From Petrimonas sulfuriphila (GTDB taxonomy: Bacteria; Bacteroidota; Bacteroidia; Bacteroidales; Dysgonomonadaceae): a stretch of 64,000 nt of DNA. Position numbers and translations under genes: made by a program. Below the pieces are notes generated by a model that saw only the letters and a program-made list of their open reading frames with translations, made no database searches and was not told the DNA's origin. Location: NCBI RefSeq assembly GCF_051201015.1, contig NZ_JBPEHI010000001.1; one strand, 5' to 3'. Below, in pieces: positions 44,992-54,085 of the stretch (positions are counted from its first letter, which is position 1; each line of letters starts with the position of its first letter).

Positions 44992-46395
44992 ATGAACATT
45001 CTCACTGCAGATATCGGCAGCACCTATACCAAACTGACAGCGATTGATACCGCCAAGAAGGAGATTGTTGCAACCTCCTCAGCCTTTACCACCATCGATA
45101 CCAATGTGGAGGAGGGTTTTACGGCTGCTTATAATAAATTGAAGCGACAGGCCGGAGCGTTCCGCTACGACGAACTGCTTTGTTGCAGCAGTGCTGCCGG
45201 AGGGTTGAAAATGGTTTCGCTGGGGCTGGTTCCCGAACTTACCGCTAAGGCGGCAAAACTTGCCGCAGCCAGTGCGGGAGCCAAAGTGGTCAAAACATAT
45301 GCTTTTGAAATATCGCAGGCGGAACAGGCAGAAATTTTTGATATCCGTCCCGACCTGGTGTTGCTCTGCGGCGGAACCGATGGCGGAAATAAGGAAGTTA
45401 TTCTTGCCAATGCGCGCCGGTTGTGTCAGGTCGGGTGTCCGTTCACCGTGGTTGTAGCCGGTAACAAATGCGCATCGTTTGAGCTGGAAGAGATTTTCAG
45501 GGCATCGGGTAAACCGTTTGTGATAACCGAAAATGTTATGCCTGAGTTCAACCGGTTAAACATTGAACCTGCGCGGAGAAAAATAAAAGAATTGTTTATC
45601 AGCCGCATCATTGAAGCCAAAGGGCTTAGCCGCATTCAGGAAATGTGCAAAACCGATATAATCCCCACGCCGTTAGCGGTGTTAAATGCTTGTGAACTGC
45701 TGAGCAAAGGCACTAAAAACATGCCAGGATTAGGGGATTTGCTAGCTGTGGATATAGGAGGGGCGACCACGGACGTTTACTCCATCTCCGATGGCAGGCC
45801 CACCCTCGAAAACGTTACCGTGAAAGGACTTCCGGAACCCATTAGCAAACGTACCGTTGAGGGCGATCTGGGGATGCGCTACAGCCTTCCGTCGTTGGTG
45901 GACGAACTGGACTTGGATGCTTTTTCGAAGGAGTTAAGCATCGACAGGTCGGAAGTGATTGGCTGGGTAAGCACCTGCACGCAGCATCCCGGTTTGTTGG
46001 CGGAAGCTGAGTCCCGGGAACAAAAGATCGAGGAGCTGATAGCGCGTAATGCCGTGAAAATAGCCGTGGAAAGGCACGCTGGTACCTATCAGCCAGTGTA
46101 CACTCCTTTCGGACAGGTGTATACCCTTACAGGAAAAGACCTTGCCGCAGTACCGTTTGTTATCGGTATCGGAGGGGTTGTTATCAATGCCCGTCGGCCT
46201 CACACCATTCTGGAAGGCGCTAAGCGGCAACCGGACGATCACGTGTTTGCCAAACCCGAACAGCCCGGTTATTTAATCGATAAAAAATATATTTTTGCGT
46301 CTATGGGATTGCTTGGCTCAGCTTATCCCGATCTGGCGTTAGAATTGATGAAAAAAGAAACAATAAATCTGACTCATTATGGAAATTTCCAATAA
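44992..46395 (+). CDS. glmL: Glutamate mutase accessory protein MutL/GlmL
   Basis: A 467-residue ASKHA-fold ATPase (ILTADIGSTYTKLTAI at the start, LCGGTDGGN, VDIGGATTDVYS) that accompanies glutamate mutase and is thought to reactivate the cobalamin enzyme. It lies between subunits S and E as in Clostridium tetanomorphum. Its 3' end overlaps glmE by 17 bp. Confidence 0.93.
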   Translation: MNILTADIGSTYTKLTAIDTAKKEIVATSSAFTTIDTNVEEGFTAAYNKLKRQAGAFRYDELLCCSSAAGGLKMVSLGLVPELTAKAAKLAAASAGAKVVKTYAFEISQAEQAEIFDIRPDLVLLCGGTDGGNKEVILANARRLCQVGCPFTVVVAGNKCASFELEEIFRASGKPFVITENVMPEFNRLNIEPARRKIKELFISRIIEAKGLSRIQEMCKTDIIPTPLAVLNACELLSKGTKNMPGLGDLLAVDIGGATTDVYSISDGRPTLENVTVKGLPEPISKRTVEGDLGMRYSLPSLVDELDLDAFSKELSIDRSEVIGWVSTCTQHPGLLAEAESREQKIEELIARNAVKIAVERHAGTYQPVYTPFGQVYTLTGKDLAAVPFVIGIGGVVINARRPHTILEGAKRQPDDHVFAKPEQPGYLIDKKYIFASMGLLGSAYPDLALELMKKETINLTHYGNFQ

Positions 46396-47830
46396 AAAAC
46401 TTTCAACTGATGCTTTTTTTGCCGAACGTAAAGAAGTTCTCGGACACTGGCACACCGGAAAAGGTGTCGATTTCGACGAAGCCGTGGCCTATCAACGGTC
46501 TATCCCCCGGGAGAAACGTTTTGGCTTAAAGCTGGCCCAAGCTGCCGAACAAAACGTAACCCTTATCCAGCCGCGTGCAGGAGTGGCGCTTTATGAGGAA
46601 CATATTGAACTGCTCCGGTTTCTTGAGTCTGAAGGCGAAGCCGACCTGCTGCCCACCACCGTGGATAGCTACACGCGCTTAAACCGTTACAACGAAGCTG
46701 AAACGGGAATTGAAAAAAGCAAAGAAACCGGGCGTTCCATGTTGAACGGCTTCCCTATCGTGAACTACGGAGTTGATATATGTCGCAAGGTAACCTCATC
46801 ACTCCAAAATCCGGTTCAGGTCCGCCACGGCACTCCCGATGCCCGGTTGCTCACGGAAATCAGTATTGCCGGCGGGTTCACCTCATACGAAGGCGGCGGA
46901 ATTTCCTACAACATACCCTATTCAAAGAATCATTCGCTTGAAAAAACCATTGCACACTGGCAATATACCGACAGGCTGGTCGGGCTTTACGAGGAAGCCG
47001 GTGTGTCTATCAACCGCGAGCCGTTCGGGCCCCTTACGGGAACATTGATATCTCCTTGTATCTCCAACTCGGTGGCCATCATCGAGTCGTTACTTGCTGC
47101 TACTCAGGGGGTGAAAGACATTACGGTAGGTTACGGGCAGTGTGGAAACCTTATTCAGGACGTTGCTGCCATCCGTTCGCTGAATATCCTCACACGCGAG
47201 TACCTCGATAAATTCGGATTCAATGATGTGCGCGTCACCACCGTTTTCCATCAATGGATGGGCGGGTTCCCGCAGGATGAAGCCAAGGCTTTCGGGGTAA
47301 TCTCGTGGGGTGCTGCCGCTGCTGTGCTGGCCAAAGCGACCAAAGTGATCGTGAAGACGCCGCACGAAGCCATGGGCGTGCCCACCAAGGAAGCCAATGC
47401 TGCCGGATTACGCGCTACCAAACAGTTGGTGTCGATGCTGAAAGACCAGGACTTCCGCTCTATTCCCGCAGTTGTAGCCGAAAGCGATATCATCATGAAG
47501 GAGATGCGTTGCATCCTGGAAAAAGTGGAGGAACTGGGGAAAGGCGACTTTGCTGTGGGTACGGTGGCCGCATTCGAAGCTGGAGTGCTGGATGTCCCGT
47601 TTGCTCCAAGCCGGTACAATGCCGGAAAAGTGATGCCCGCCCGCGATAATGTGGGAGCGGTTCGTTTTCTCGAAACCGGTAATATGCCGTTTACGCAGGA
47701 TCTGATCGATTTCCACCGTCAGAAACTCGAAGAACGCGCACGGTACGAAAAACGGGCCGTCAGCTTCCAGATGGTTATCGACGACGTATATGCCATCGGC
47801 AAGGGGTTTCTCGTTGGAAGGCCGAAATAA
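46379..47830 (+). CDS. glmE: Glutamate mutase subunit E (methylaspartate mutase epsilon)
   Basis: Catalytic TIM-barrel subunit that holds the substrate glutamate under the cobalamin carried by subunit S. The 483 residues match the epsilon family in length, with RQGTPD-like VRHGTPDARLL, SYEGGGISYNIPYSKN, GYGQCGNLIQDVAAI and TVFHQWMGGFPQDEAKAFG. The next gene is methylaspartate ammonia-lyase, which uses its product. Confidence 0.95.
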   Translation: MEISNKKLSTDAFFAERKEVLGHWHTGKGVDFDEAVAYQRSIPREKRFGLKLAQAAEQNVTLIQPRAGVALYEEHIELLRFLESEGEADLLPTTVDSYTRLNRYNEAETGIEKSKETGRSMLNGFPIVNYGVDICRKVTSSLQNPVQVRHGTPDARLLTEISIAGGFTSYEGGGISYNIPYSKNHSLEKTIAHWQYTDRLVGLYEEAGVSINREPFGPLTGTLISPCISNSVAIIESLLAATQGVKDITVGYGQCGNLIQDVAAIRSLNILTREYLDKFGFNDVRVTTVFHQWMGGFPQDEAKAFGVISWGAAAAVLAKATKVIVKTPHEAMGVPTKEANAAGLRATKQLVSMLKDQDFRSIPAVVAESDIIMKEMRCILEKVEELGKGDFAVGTVAAFEAGVLDVPFAPSRYNAGKVMPARDNVGAVRFLETGNMPFTQDLIDFHRQKLEERARYEKRAVSFQMVIDDVYAIGKGFLVGRPK

Positions 47831-47857
47831 AATGAATGTCTATCAATCTAACAGAAT

Positions 47858-49075
47858 ATGAAAATTACAAAACTTATCTGCGCTCCCGGGAAAACAGGTT
47901 TCTTCTTCGATGACCAGAAAGCCATCAAGCAGGGAGCAAAAAACAACGGAGCATTTTATGAAGGTGCGCCCGTAACGCAAGGGTTCACCGCGGTGCGTCA
48001 GGCCGGAGAGTCCGTCTCGGTTATTTTTATCCTCGAAAACGGAGCTTTCGCCCACGGCGACTGCGCTGCCGTCCAGTATTCGGGAGCCGGTGGCCGTGAT
48101 CCGCTTTTTCTGGCCGAAAACTTCATTCCCATTATCGAAAAAGAAATTGCACCGCTTTATGTAGGCAAAGAGATCACTACTTTCCGTGAAATGGCAGATC
48201 GCGTGGATAAAGCCAATTACCATACAGCTATCCGCTATGGGGTTACACAGGCCTGCCTGGACGCCGTGGCAAAAAGCAAGGGGAAACTAATGGCGCAGGT
48301 GATTGCCGATGAATACGGAACGGAAATATCGAAAACCCTTATTCCTGTTTTTTCACAGTCGGGAGACGACCGTTACCTCAATGCCGATAAAATGATTATG
48401 AAAGCTGCCGACGTCTTGCCTCATGCGCTTTTCAACCATGTAGAGACCAAAGTGGGACTGAAGGGAGAAAAAATCAAAGCGTATATCCAGTGGCTCCGGG
48501 AGCGAATCCTGAAGCTGAAGCCTTTCGACAGCTATAATCCGGTTATACACATAGACGTTTACGGAACATTGGGTATTGTCTTCGATAACAATTTCGAAGC
48601 TATTGCCCGTTATGTGGGCGAGCTGGCAGAAATAGCAAAACCGTTTCACCTGCGCGTTGAAGGCCCGGTGGATATGGGAGAGAAAGCGGCTCAGATCGAC
48701 GCGCTCCGCATTATCCGCCAAACGATGGAAAAAATGGAAATTACGGCAGAGATTGTTGCCGACGAGTGGTGTAATACGCTCCAGGATGTCATCGACTTCT
48801 CCGAAAACAAGGCTGGACACATGGCGCAAATCAAAACACCCGATCTGGGAGGAATCAACAACAGCATAGAGGCTGTGCTGTACTGCAAGCAACACCATAT
48901 GGGCGCCTACCTGGGCGGAACCTGCAACGAGACCAACCGTTCCGCCGAAATTGGAGCACACATTGCCATGGCTACTTCCCCCGTTCAATACCTTGCCAAA
49001 CCCGGTATGGGCGTGGATGAAGGGTATATGATCGTTTACAACGAAATGAGCCGGATACTGGCACTTAACCCTTAA
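47858..49075 (+). CDS. mal: Methylaspartate ammonia-lyase
   Basis: Enolase-superfamily enzyme removing ammonia from 3-methylaspartate to give mesaconate. The 405 residues keep the known active-site residues: His194 in FNHVETKVG (as in the Clostridium enzyme), Lys326 in QIKTPD (Lys331 there), and metal ligands Asp233 (HIDVYG), Glu268 (VEGP) and Asp302 (ADEW). The last four are all shifted by five positions. Confidence 0.96.
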   Translation: MKITKLICAPGKTGFFFDDQKAIKQGAKNNGAFYEGAPVTQGFTAVRQAGESVSVIFILENGAFAHGDCAAVQYSGAGGRDPLFLAENFIPIIEKEIAPLYVGKEITTFREMADRVDKANYHTAIRYGVTQACLDAVAKSKGKLMAQVIADEYGTEISKTLIPVFSQSGDDRYLNADKMIMKAADVLPHALFNHVETKVGLKGEKIKAYIQWLRERILKLKPFDSYNPVIHIDVYGTLGIVFDNNFEAIARYVGELAEIAKPFHLRVEGPVDMGEKAAQIDALRIIRQTMEKMEITAEIVADEWCNTLQDVIDFSENKAGHMAQIKTPDLGGINNSIEAVLYCKQHHMGAYLGGTCNETNRSAEIGAHIAMATSPVQYLAKPGMGVDEGYMIVYNEMSRILALNP

Positions 49076-49105
49076 TTCACCCAAAAATTACTAAAAGCTG
49101 AAAAA

Positions 49106-50464
49106 ATGAAAGAACTGAGAATACTTTCGCCCACAGCCATCCTCGGATACGGATTTCCGATGGAATCGTTTGAGGAAGGAATGAAACGCAAACCGCATGT
49201 TATTGCGGTAGATGCCGGGTCAACCGATCCGGGTCCCTATTACCTGGGTGCAGGGAAATCGTTTACCGACCGGAATTCGGTGAAACGCGACCTTGAGATT
49301 ATGATACCTGCCGCACTGGAAGCCGGAATTCCGGTTATCGTAGGTACGGCCGGCGGTTCGGGTGCGCGTCCACACGTAGAGTTTGCGGTGGATATCGTGA
49401 AGGAGATCGCCCGAGAGAAAAGGTTGTCGTTTAAACTCGCCATTATACAATCGGAGTTCGATAAGGAATTGGTAAAAGAGAACTTGCGCAAAGGGAACAT
49501 TTCACCGCTTTATCCGGCTCCAGAAATAACCGGAGCCGATGTGGACGAATCGGTGCATATCGTAGCCCAGATGGGCGAAGAGCCGTTCATTGAGGCGCTG
49601 GAGAACGGAGCCAATGTTATACTTGCCGGACGGAGCTACGACCCGTCGGTTTTTTCGGCGCTCGCCATTAAAAACGGTTTCAACAAAGGATTGGCCATTC
49701 ATCTGGGTAAAATCTTGGAGTGCGCTGCCATTGCCGCCTTGCCCGGTAGCGGGAGTGATTGTATGTTCGGTTATTTGCACGAAGACAATTTTGTTCTCGA
49801 ACCGCTCTCGTCCCTGCGTAAATGCACCACGCTATCGGTAGCTGCACACACGCTGTACGAAAAAACCAATCCCTATGTTCTACCCGGGCCGGGGGGAGCC
49901 ATCAATTTGCACGAATCAAAATTCGAGCAGATAGACGACAATAAAGTACGCGTAAGCGGAAGTCGTTTTGTGCCGACCGAGGAGTATTTCGTGAAACTGG
50001 AAGGAGTTAAGCGTGTGGGATACAGAACCATTTCGTGCGCCGGAGTGAAGGACCCGATCATGATTACGAAAATAGACAGCATTACCCAAAGCGTAAAAGA
50101 ACGTGTGCAAAACAACTTTGAAACGTACGGAATTACCGACTTCTTCCTCGATTTCAAGATTTACGGGCGAAACGGTGTGATGGGCATGTTCCCCGATGCG
50201 CCACAACGTACCGGCGACGAGCTCCTGATCATCATCGAAGCTGTCGCACCCACACAAGAGCAAGCCGATACCATTTGCGGGTTCGCACGCAGTACTATGC
50301 TGCACTTTGGTTACGAAGGCCGGATAGCCACTGCCGGAAACCTGGCATTTCCGTTTTCTCCGTCCGATTGCAAGATGGGTGAGGTGTACGAGTTCAATGT
50401 GTACCATTTGATGAAAGTGGAGGATCCCAAAAAACTTTTCCCGATAGAATATATTCACTTCTAA
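49106..50464 (+). CDS. AtuA-like (DUF1446) family protein
   Basis: A 452-residue protein of the acyclic terpene utilisation AtuA/DUF1446 family (AVDAGSTDPGPYYLG, VGTAGGSGARPHVEF, ILAGRSYDPSVF, PGPGGAINLHESKF). The biochemical reaction of this family is unresolved. The protein lies between methylaspartate ammonia-lyase and a DUF4387 protein, which appears fused to AtuA-like domains in some organisms, so the two probably act as one complex on a C5 acid of this pathway. Confidence 0.85.
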   Translation: MKELRILSPTAILGYGFPMESFEEGMKRKPHVIAVDAGSTDPGPYYLGAGKSFTDRNSVKRDLEIMIPAALEAGIPVIVGTAGGSGARPHVEFAVDIVKEIAREKRLSFKLAIIQSEFDKELVKENLRKGNISPLYPAPEITGADVDESVHIVAQMGEEPFIEALENGANVILAGRSYDPSVFSALAIKNGFNKGLAIHLGKILECAAIAALPGSGSDCMFGYLHEDNFVLEPLSSLRKCTTLSVAAHTLYEKTNPYVLPGPGGAINLHESKFEQIDDNKVRVSGSRFVPTEEYFVKLEGVKRVGYRTISCAGVKDPIMITKIDSITQSVKERVQNNFETYGITDFFLDFKIYGRNGVMGMFPDAPQRTGDELLIIIEAVAPTQEQADTICGFARSTMLHFGYEGRIATAGNLAFPFSPSDCKMGEVYEFNVYHLMKVEDPKKLFPIEYIHF

Positions 50465-50465
50465 T

Positions 50466-50550
50466 AGATTGAAAAAGATTGATTAAGATTTAAAACGGTC
50501 AGCCAACTATCAATCTCAGTCAATCTCAGTCAACCTCATTCGATCTCAAT
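50466..50550. repeat. Two opposed 10-bp repeat blocks between AtuA-like and DUF4387 genes
   Basis: Three 10-bp units beginning AGATT (50466, 50476, 50486) are followed by four units resembling CAATCTCAGT (50511-50550). The first block contains GATTG and the second its complement CAATC, so RNA could fold into a stem of alternative registers. Function unknown. Confidence 0.6.
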
Positions 50551-50565
50551 TAAACTTCAAACGAA

Positions 50566-50883
50566 ATGAAATACAACCTAACCGACGTAGCTTCCGTTAT
50601 CCGGAGCAAAAATTCAGGGCCTTACGAACTCACGTTCGACATTATTTTCAAGGAGATGGACATGTATCAGCAGGTTAAATCGGCAAAAGTGTTTACCGCG
50701 CAAATGTTTGCTCTTCTTTACCACATTCCCGAATCGCAAATCATTAGCCTGGTACACTTCGATCCGGCCAAGGCGGTGAAAATTACGGTTGTGCGCCCCA
50801 TCCCCTCCGGGGCATTGGGTGAGACCGATGTGTACGGAGCGCAACAGCATGCGCCGTTGATGAGGATGACATTCGAATTATGA
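50566..50883 (+). CDS. DUF4387 family protein
   Basis: A 105-residue protein (YNLTDVASVIRSKNSGPYELTFDIIF, LVHFDPAKAVKITVVRP, GETDVYGAQQHAPL) matching the DUF4387 family that accompanies AtuA-like proteins. The function is unknown. The stop overlaps the next gene by 4 bp, so it is translationally tied to the P-loop protein. Confidence 0.82.
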   Translation: MKYNLTDVASVIRSKNSGPYELTFDIIFKEMDMYQQVKSAKVFTAQMFALLYHIPESQIISLVHFDPAKAVKITVVRPIPSGALGETDVYGAQQHAPLMRMTFEL

Positions 50884-51839
50884 GGGCACTGATTCAGGAA
50901 TACATGGTGTCGTCGCAATATTTTGCGCCGCGCGGAAAAGAACGGTTGATGTTTCTGGGCGAACAGATTGCTCAACGGCACCTTTCCTACAACGATCGGC
51001 TGATAGGCATCGTGGGTGATGCCGGCTCTGGAAAATCATCGCTGATCAAGGGAATGTTTCCCGGCTTGGAACTAGCGAACGACGATGACGTTATCCATTC
51101 CCGGAAAATAATGCAGGTGCGCTCGCTTTCCGACGATTGGCATGATTCCACTACCTTTCATATCGATATGCGTTTTCAAACCGCTTTTACCCAGATGTTT
51201 GAAATCGTGGCGTGGGTACAAGACCTGTTGGCTCACCGGCGCAGGGTTATCGTGGAACATTTTAATCTTCTCTATCCCGCACTGGGTAGAAATGCCGATA
51301 TTATCCTGGGGATTGGGGAGGAGATTATTGTGTCGCGCCCTAGTGTTTTTGGGCCGCTTCCCGAAAGTATTTACCAAATTGTGCATACTTCGCTCAAATT
51401 CCGCAAGATGGCCCATACAGCCGAAGACGTAACCATGCAGACATTGGAAGAGGACTACGGAATTACTGAAAATCGTTATTTCTCATCCGACGTTCGCAAT
51501 GGCTTTGTCCTGAAATTCAAGGAGAAGCCCGAAATCAACCTCGACGAACTGGAGCAGAGAGTAAAAGAACGCCTGGCCAGGCACCTCGAGGTGTCCTATT
51601 TTGACGAAGGGCACATTCGTTTGGGAGACAAGGTTATCCCGTGCGACGGTTCCCGATTCCATGTGAGAAATACATCGGAGATTACCGATTTTTCGCTGGC
51701 CAGGCATTTCATCTTTGATGCAAAGACCAATACCCACTGCCTGGTTGGATTGATTGACAAGTACACCGAGAACCTCGACAACCGCAATACGCAGTATTTC
51801 CTTACCCGGAAATGTAGTGGCGACAATAACGAACAATAG
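50880..51839 (+). CDS. P-loop NTPase with C-terminal tRNA-SAD-like region
   Basis: A 319-residue protein: Walker A GDAGSGKS (46-53) in a nucleoside-kinase-like core, and a C-terminal region (about 210-300, YFDEGHIRLGDKVIPCDGSRFHVRNTSEITDFSLARHF) resembling the second additional domain of alanyl-tRNA synthetase. I recall similar proteins beside glutamate-fermentation genes, but the reaction is unknown. It could act on a nucleotide, a CoA derivative or serve the cobalamin enzyme. It overlaps the DUF4387 gene by 4 bp. Confidence 0.75.
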   Translation: MRALIQEYMVSSQYFAPRGKERLMFLGEQIAQRHLSYNDRLIGIVGDAGSGKSSLIKGMFPGLELANDDDVIHSRKIMQVRSLSDDWHDSTTFHIDMRFQTAFTQMFEIVAWVQDLLAHRRRVIVEHFNLLYPALGRNADIILGIGEEIIVSRPSVFGPLPESIYQIVHTSLKFRKMAHTAEDVTMQTLEEDYGITENRYFSSDVRNGFVLKFKEKPEINLDELEQRVKERLARHLEVSYFDEGHIRLGDKVIPCDGSRFHVRNTSEITDFSLARHFIFDAKTNTHCLVGLIDKYTENLDNRNTQYFLTRKCSGDNNEQ

Positions 51840-51840
51840 C

Positions 51841-52686
51841 ATGACAAGAAACATATCCGCATCCGCTATCACCCGTCTGGTAGAGCAACTTTGCATTGAA
51901 GCTTGCTGTGTTCTTGCTGGAGATATAAACAACAAGCTTAAAAGCTGCTTGCAAACCGAAACATCGCCGCTCGGGAAAGAAATTCTGGGCACGCTTATTG
52001 AAAATGCCCGTGTTGCCCGGGAAGAGAGCAGCCCGATGTGCCAGGACACGGGAATGACCGTCGTTTTTGTACGCATGGGGCAAAACGTGCAGGTTACGGG
52101 TGGATTCATCGAAGATGCCATTAACCAGGGTGTACGGCAGGGATACGAAAAAGGATACCTGCGCAAATCGGTCGTGAAAGACCCGCTCCACCGAGAAAAT
52201 ACCCGGGACAATACACCGGCCGTTATTCATTACGAAATCGTCCCCGGTAATGTTTTTCATATAACTGTTTCTCCCAAAGGGTTTGGCAGCGAAAACAAAA
52301 GTGCATTAAAAATGCTCACACCCAGCGAAGGCGTTGAAGGCGTGAAGCGATTTGTACTGGAGACTGTTTCGGCTGCCGGAGGGAATCCCTGCCCGCCCAT
52401 TATCGTGGGTGTGGGCATTGGCGGGACGATGGAACGGGCGGCTTATTTAAGCAAGAAAGCGTTGCTGCGGCCGCTGGATACACAAAACCCCGATTCCGCA
52501 CTTGCCGCTTTGGAAGCAGAATTGCTTTCAGAAATCAATAAGATGGGAATAGGCCCTGCCGGTTTCGGAGGAACCACAACCGCACTCGGGGTAAATATAC
52601 TGACCTATGCTACCCATATCGCCGGGCTTCCGGTTTCGGTAAATATCGGCTGCCACGCCACCCGGCATGCGGAGGGAAGTTTGTGA
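51841..52686 (+). CDS. Class I hydro-lyase alpha subunit, probable mesaconase
   Basis: A 281-residue large subunit of two-subunit class I fumarase-type hydratases. The Fe-S cluster cysteines are C67 (SPMCQDTG), C184 (NPCPPIIVGVGIGG) and C271 (GCHATRHAEG). In this operon the expected reaction is mesaconate to citramalate, the step after methylaspartate ammonia-lyase. Fumarate hydratase activity cannot be excluded from sequence. ATG 51841 is 1 bp after the P-loop gene. It overlaps the beta subunit only if that starts at GTG 52683. Confidence 0.88.
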   Translation: MTRNISASAITRLVEQLCIEACCVLAGDINNKLKSCLQTETSPLGKEILGTLIENARVAREESSPMCQDTGMTVVFVRMGQNVQVTGGFIEDAINQGVRQGYEKGYLRKSVVKDPLHRENTRDNTPAVIHYEIVPGNVFHITVSPKGFGSENKSALKMLTPSEGVEGVKRFVLETVSAAGGNPCPPIIVGVGIGGTMERAAYLSKKALLRPLDTQNPDSALAALEAELLSEINKMGIGPAGFGGTTTALGVNILTYATHIAGLPVSVNIGCHATRHAEGSL

Positions 52687-52709
52687 ACAGAAGCCAACAA
52701 AAACGTATT

Positions 52710-53267
52710 ATGGATAAAAAAATTCTTTGTGCCCCCTTTTCCGACGAAACCATCCGTTCGTTGAAAACGGGCGATATGGTCTACATTTCGGGAACTGTTT
52801 ATACAGCCCGCGATGAGGCGCACAGACGATTGTGCGAGATGATCCGCCGGGGCGAGCCGATGCCTTTTGATATTGAAGGGCAGGCCGTTTACTATGCTGG
52901 CCCGGCTCCTGCCAAACCGGGCAAGCCCATAGGATCGGTAGGTCCCACTACCGGTGGGCGGATGGACGCTTATTCGCCCTCCCTCATTGCCCGCGGCCTC
53001 AAGGTGATGATCGGTAAAGGAACACGCAGTGCCCAAGTGGTAGATGCCATGAAACAATACACGGGCGTTTATTTTGCTGCAATCGGTGGCGCCGCCGCCC
53101 TTATGGCAAAATGCGTGGAAAGTGCAGAGGTTATCGCTTTTGAAGAGTTGGGCACGGAGGCTGTTCGCCGCTTAACTGTGAAAGAACTTCCCGTGGTTGT
53201 TGCGATAGACTGTCGGGGAAACGATGTGTATAAACTGGCCCGGGAGATATACGAACAATCAATTTAA
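52710..53267 (+). CDS. Class I hydro-lyase beta subunit, probable mesaconase
   Basis: A 185-residue small subunit with the fumarase C-terminal domain: LKTGDMVYISGTVYTARDEAHRR, YYAGPAPAKPGKPIGSVGPTTGGRMD, MIGKGTRS and FEELGTEAVRRLTVKELPVVVAIDCRGNDVYK. It is the partner of the preceding alpha subunit. GTG 52683 is possible, but ATG 52710 matches the usual start of the family. Last gene of the fermentation operon in view. No citramalate lyase genes follow. Confidence 0.88.
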   Translation: MDKKILCAPFSDETIRSLKTGDMVYISGTVYTARDEAHRRLCEMIRRGEPMPFDIEGQAVYYAGPAPAKPGKPIGSVGPTTGGRMDAYSPSLIARGLKVMIGKGTRSAQVVDAMKQYTGVYFAAIGGAAALMAKCVESAEVIAFEELGTEAVRRLTVKELPVVVAIDCRGNDVYKLAREIYEQSI

Positions 53268-53292
53268 AATACCGGGAATAAAATAAGTTGCG

Positions 53293-53300
53293 TATATTTG
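53293..53300 (+). promoter_or_regulatory. Possible -7 box upstream of the YggS gene
   Basis: TATATTTG matches TAnnTTTG, 40 bp upstream of ATG 53341. A clear -33 TTTG at proper spacing is lacking. Confidence 0.4.
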
Positions 53301-53340
53301 TTCTTCGGAGAGATCCGAACAGTAAATCCGAAACTTATAT

Positions 53341-54072
53341 ATGGACATCAAAAACAATATAACCGCTGTAGTTAAACGGATTGAAAACGCTTGCCTGAGT
53401 TGCGCCAGAGATCCAAAAGAAGTGAAGTTGCTGTTGGCAACAAAGACTGTAATTCCGGATAAGATAAAAATAGCCTTTGAAGCCGGACAAACATTAATCG
53501 GTGAAAACAAAGTGCAGGAGATAAAATCGAAATTCAATGAATTAGCCGGTTTTCCGCATCAAAAACACTTTATCGGACACCTGCAAACCAACAAAATCAA
53601 GGACATTCTCAACCACAATGTTACCTGCATTCAGTCGTTAGACCGGTTGGATTTGGCAGAAAAATTGCACCAACGGTTAACTTTTGAGAAAAAGGAAATA
53701 GATGTCCTTATTCAGGTAAACACTTCTGCCGAAGAAAGTAAATTCGGAATCAATCCTGAAGACACCGTTGAGTTTATTAAACAAGTTTCTCTATTCGAAA
53801 ATATTCACATCAAGGGATTAATGACCATTGGTTTGTTCAGCGCCGAAACCGAAAAGGTAAGAAAATGCTTCAGGCTATTGAAGCAGTTACAGCAGGAAAC
53901 CATTCGTCAGAATATCCCGAACGTGAAAATGAATGAACTGTCCATGGGAATGAGCGGAGACTTGGAAACCGCCATTGAGGAGGGAGCGACCATCGTGAGG
54001 GTGGGCACCGCCATTTTCGGCCACAGAACTTATTCCGATAGCTATTATTGGAATGAAAATAAACGGAATTAA
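53341..54072 (+). CDS. YggS family pyridoxal-phosphate-binding protein
   Basis: A 243-residue alanine-racemase-fold protein involved in PLP homeostasis. The PLP lysine lies in LLLATKTV, followed by IGENKVQE, FIGHLQTNK, the VNTS strand, GLMTIG, and LSMGMSGDLETAIEEGATIVRVGTAIFG at the C terminus. Length is normal. Confidence 0.93.
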   Translation: MDIKNNITAVVKRIENACLSCARDPKEVKLLLATKTVIPDKIKIAFEAGQTLIGENKVQEIKSKFNELAGFPHQKHFIGHLQTNKIKDILNHNVTCIQSLDRLDLAEKLHQRLTFEKKEIDVLIQVNTSAEESKFGINPEDTVEFIKQVSLFENIHIKGLMTIGLFSAETEKVRKCFRLLKQLQQETIRQNIPNVKMNELSMGMSGDLETAIEEGATIVRVGTAIFGHRTYSDSYYWNENKRN

Positions 54073-54085
54073 AACCAAAAACTCT

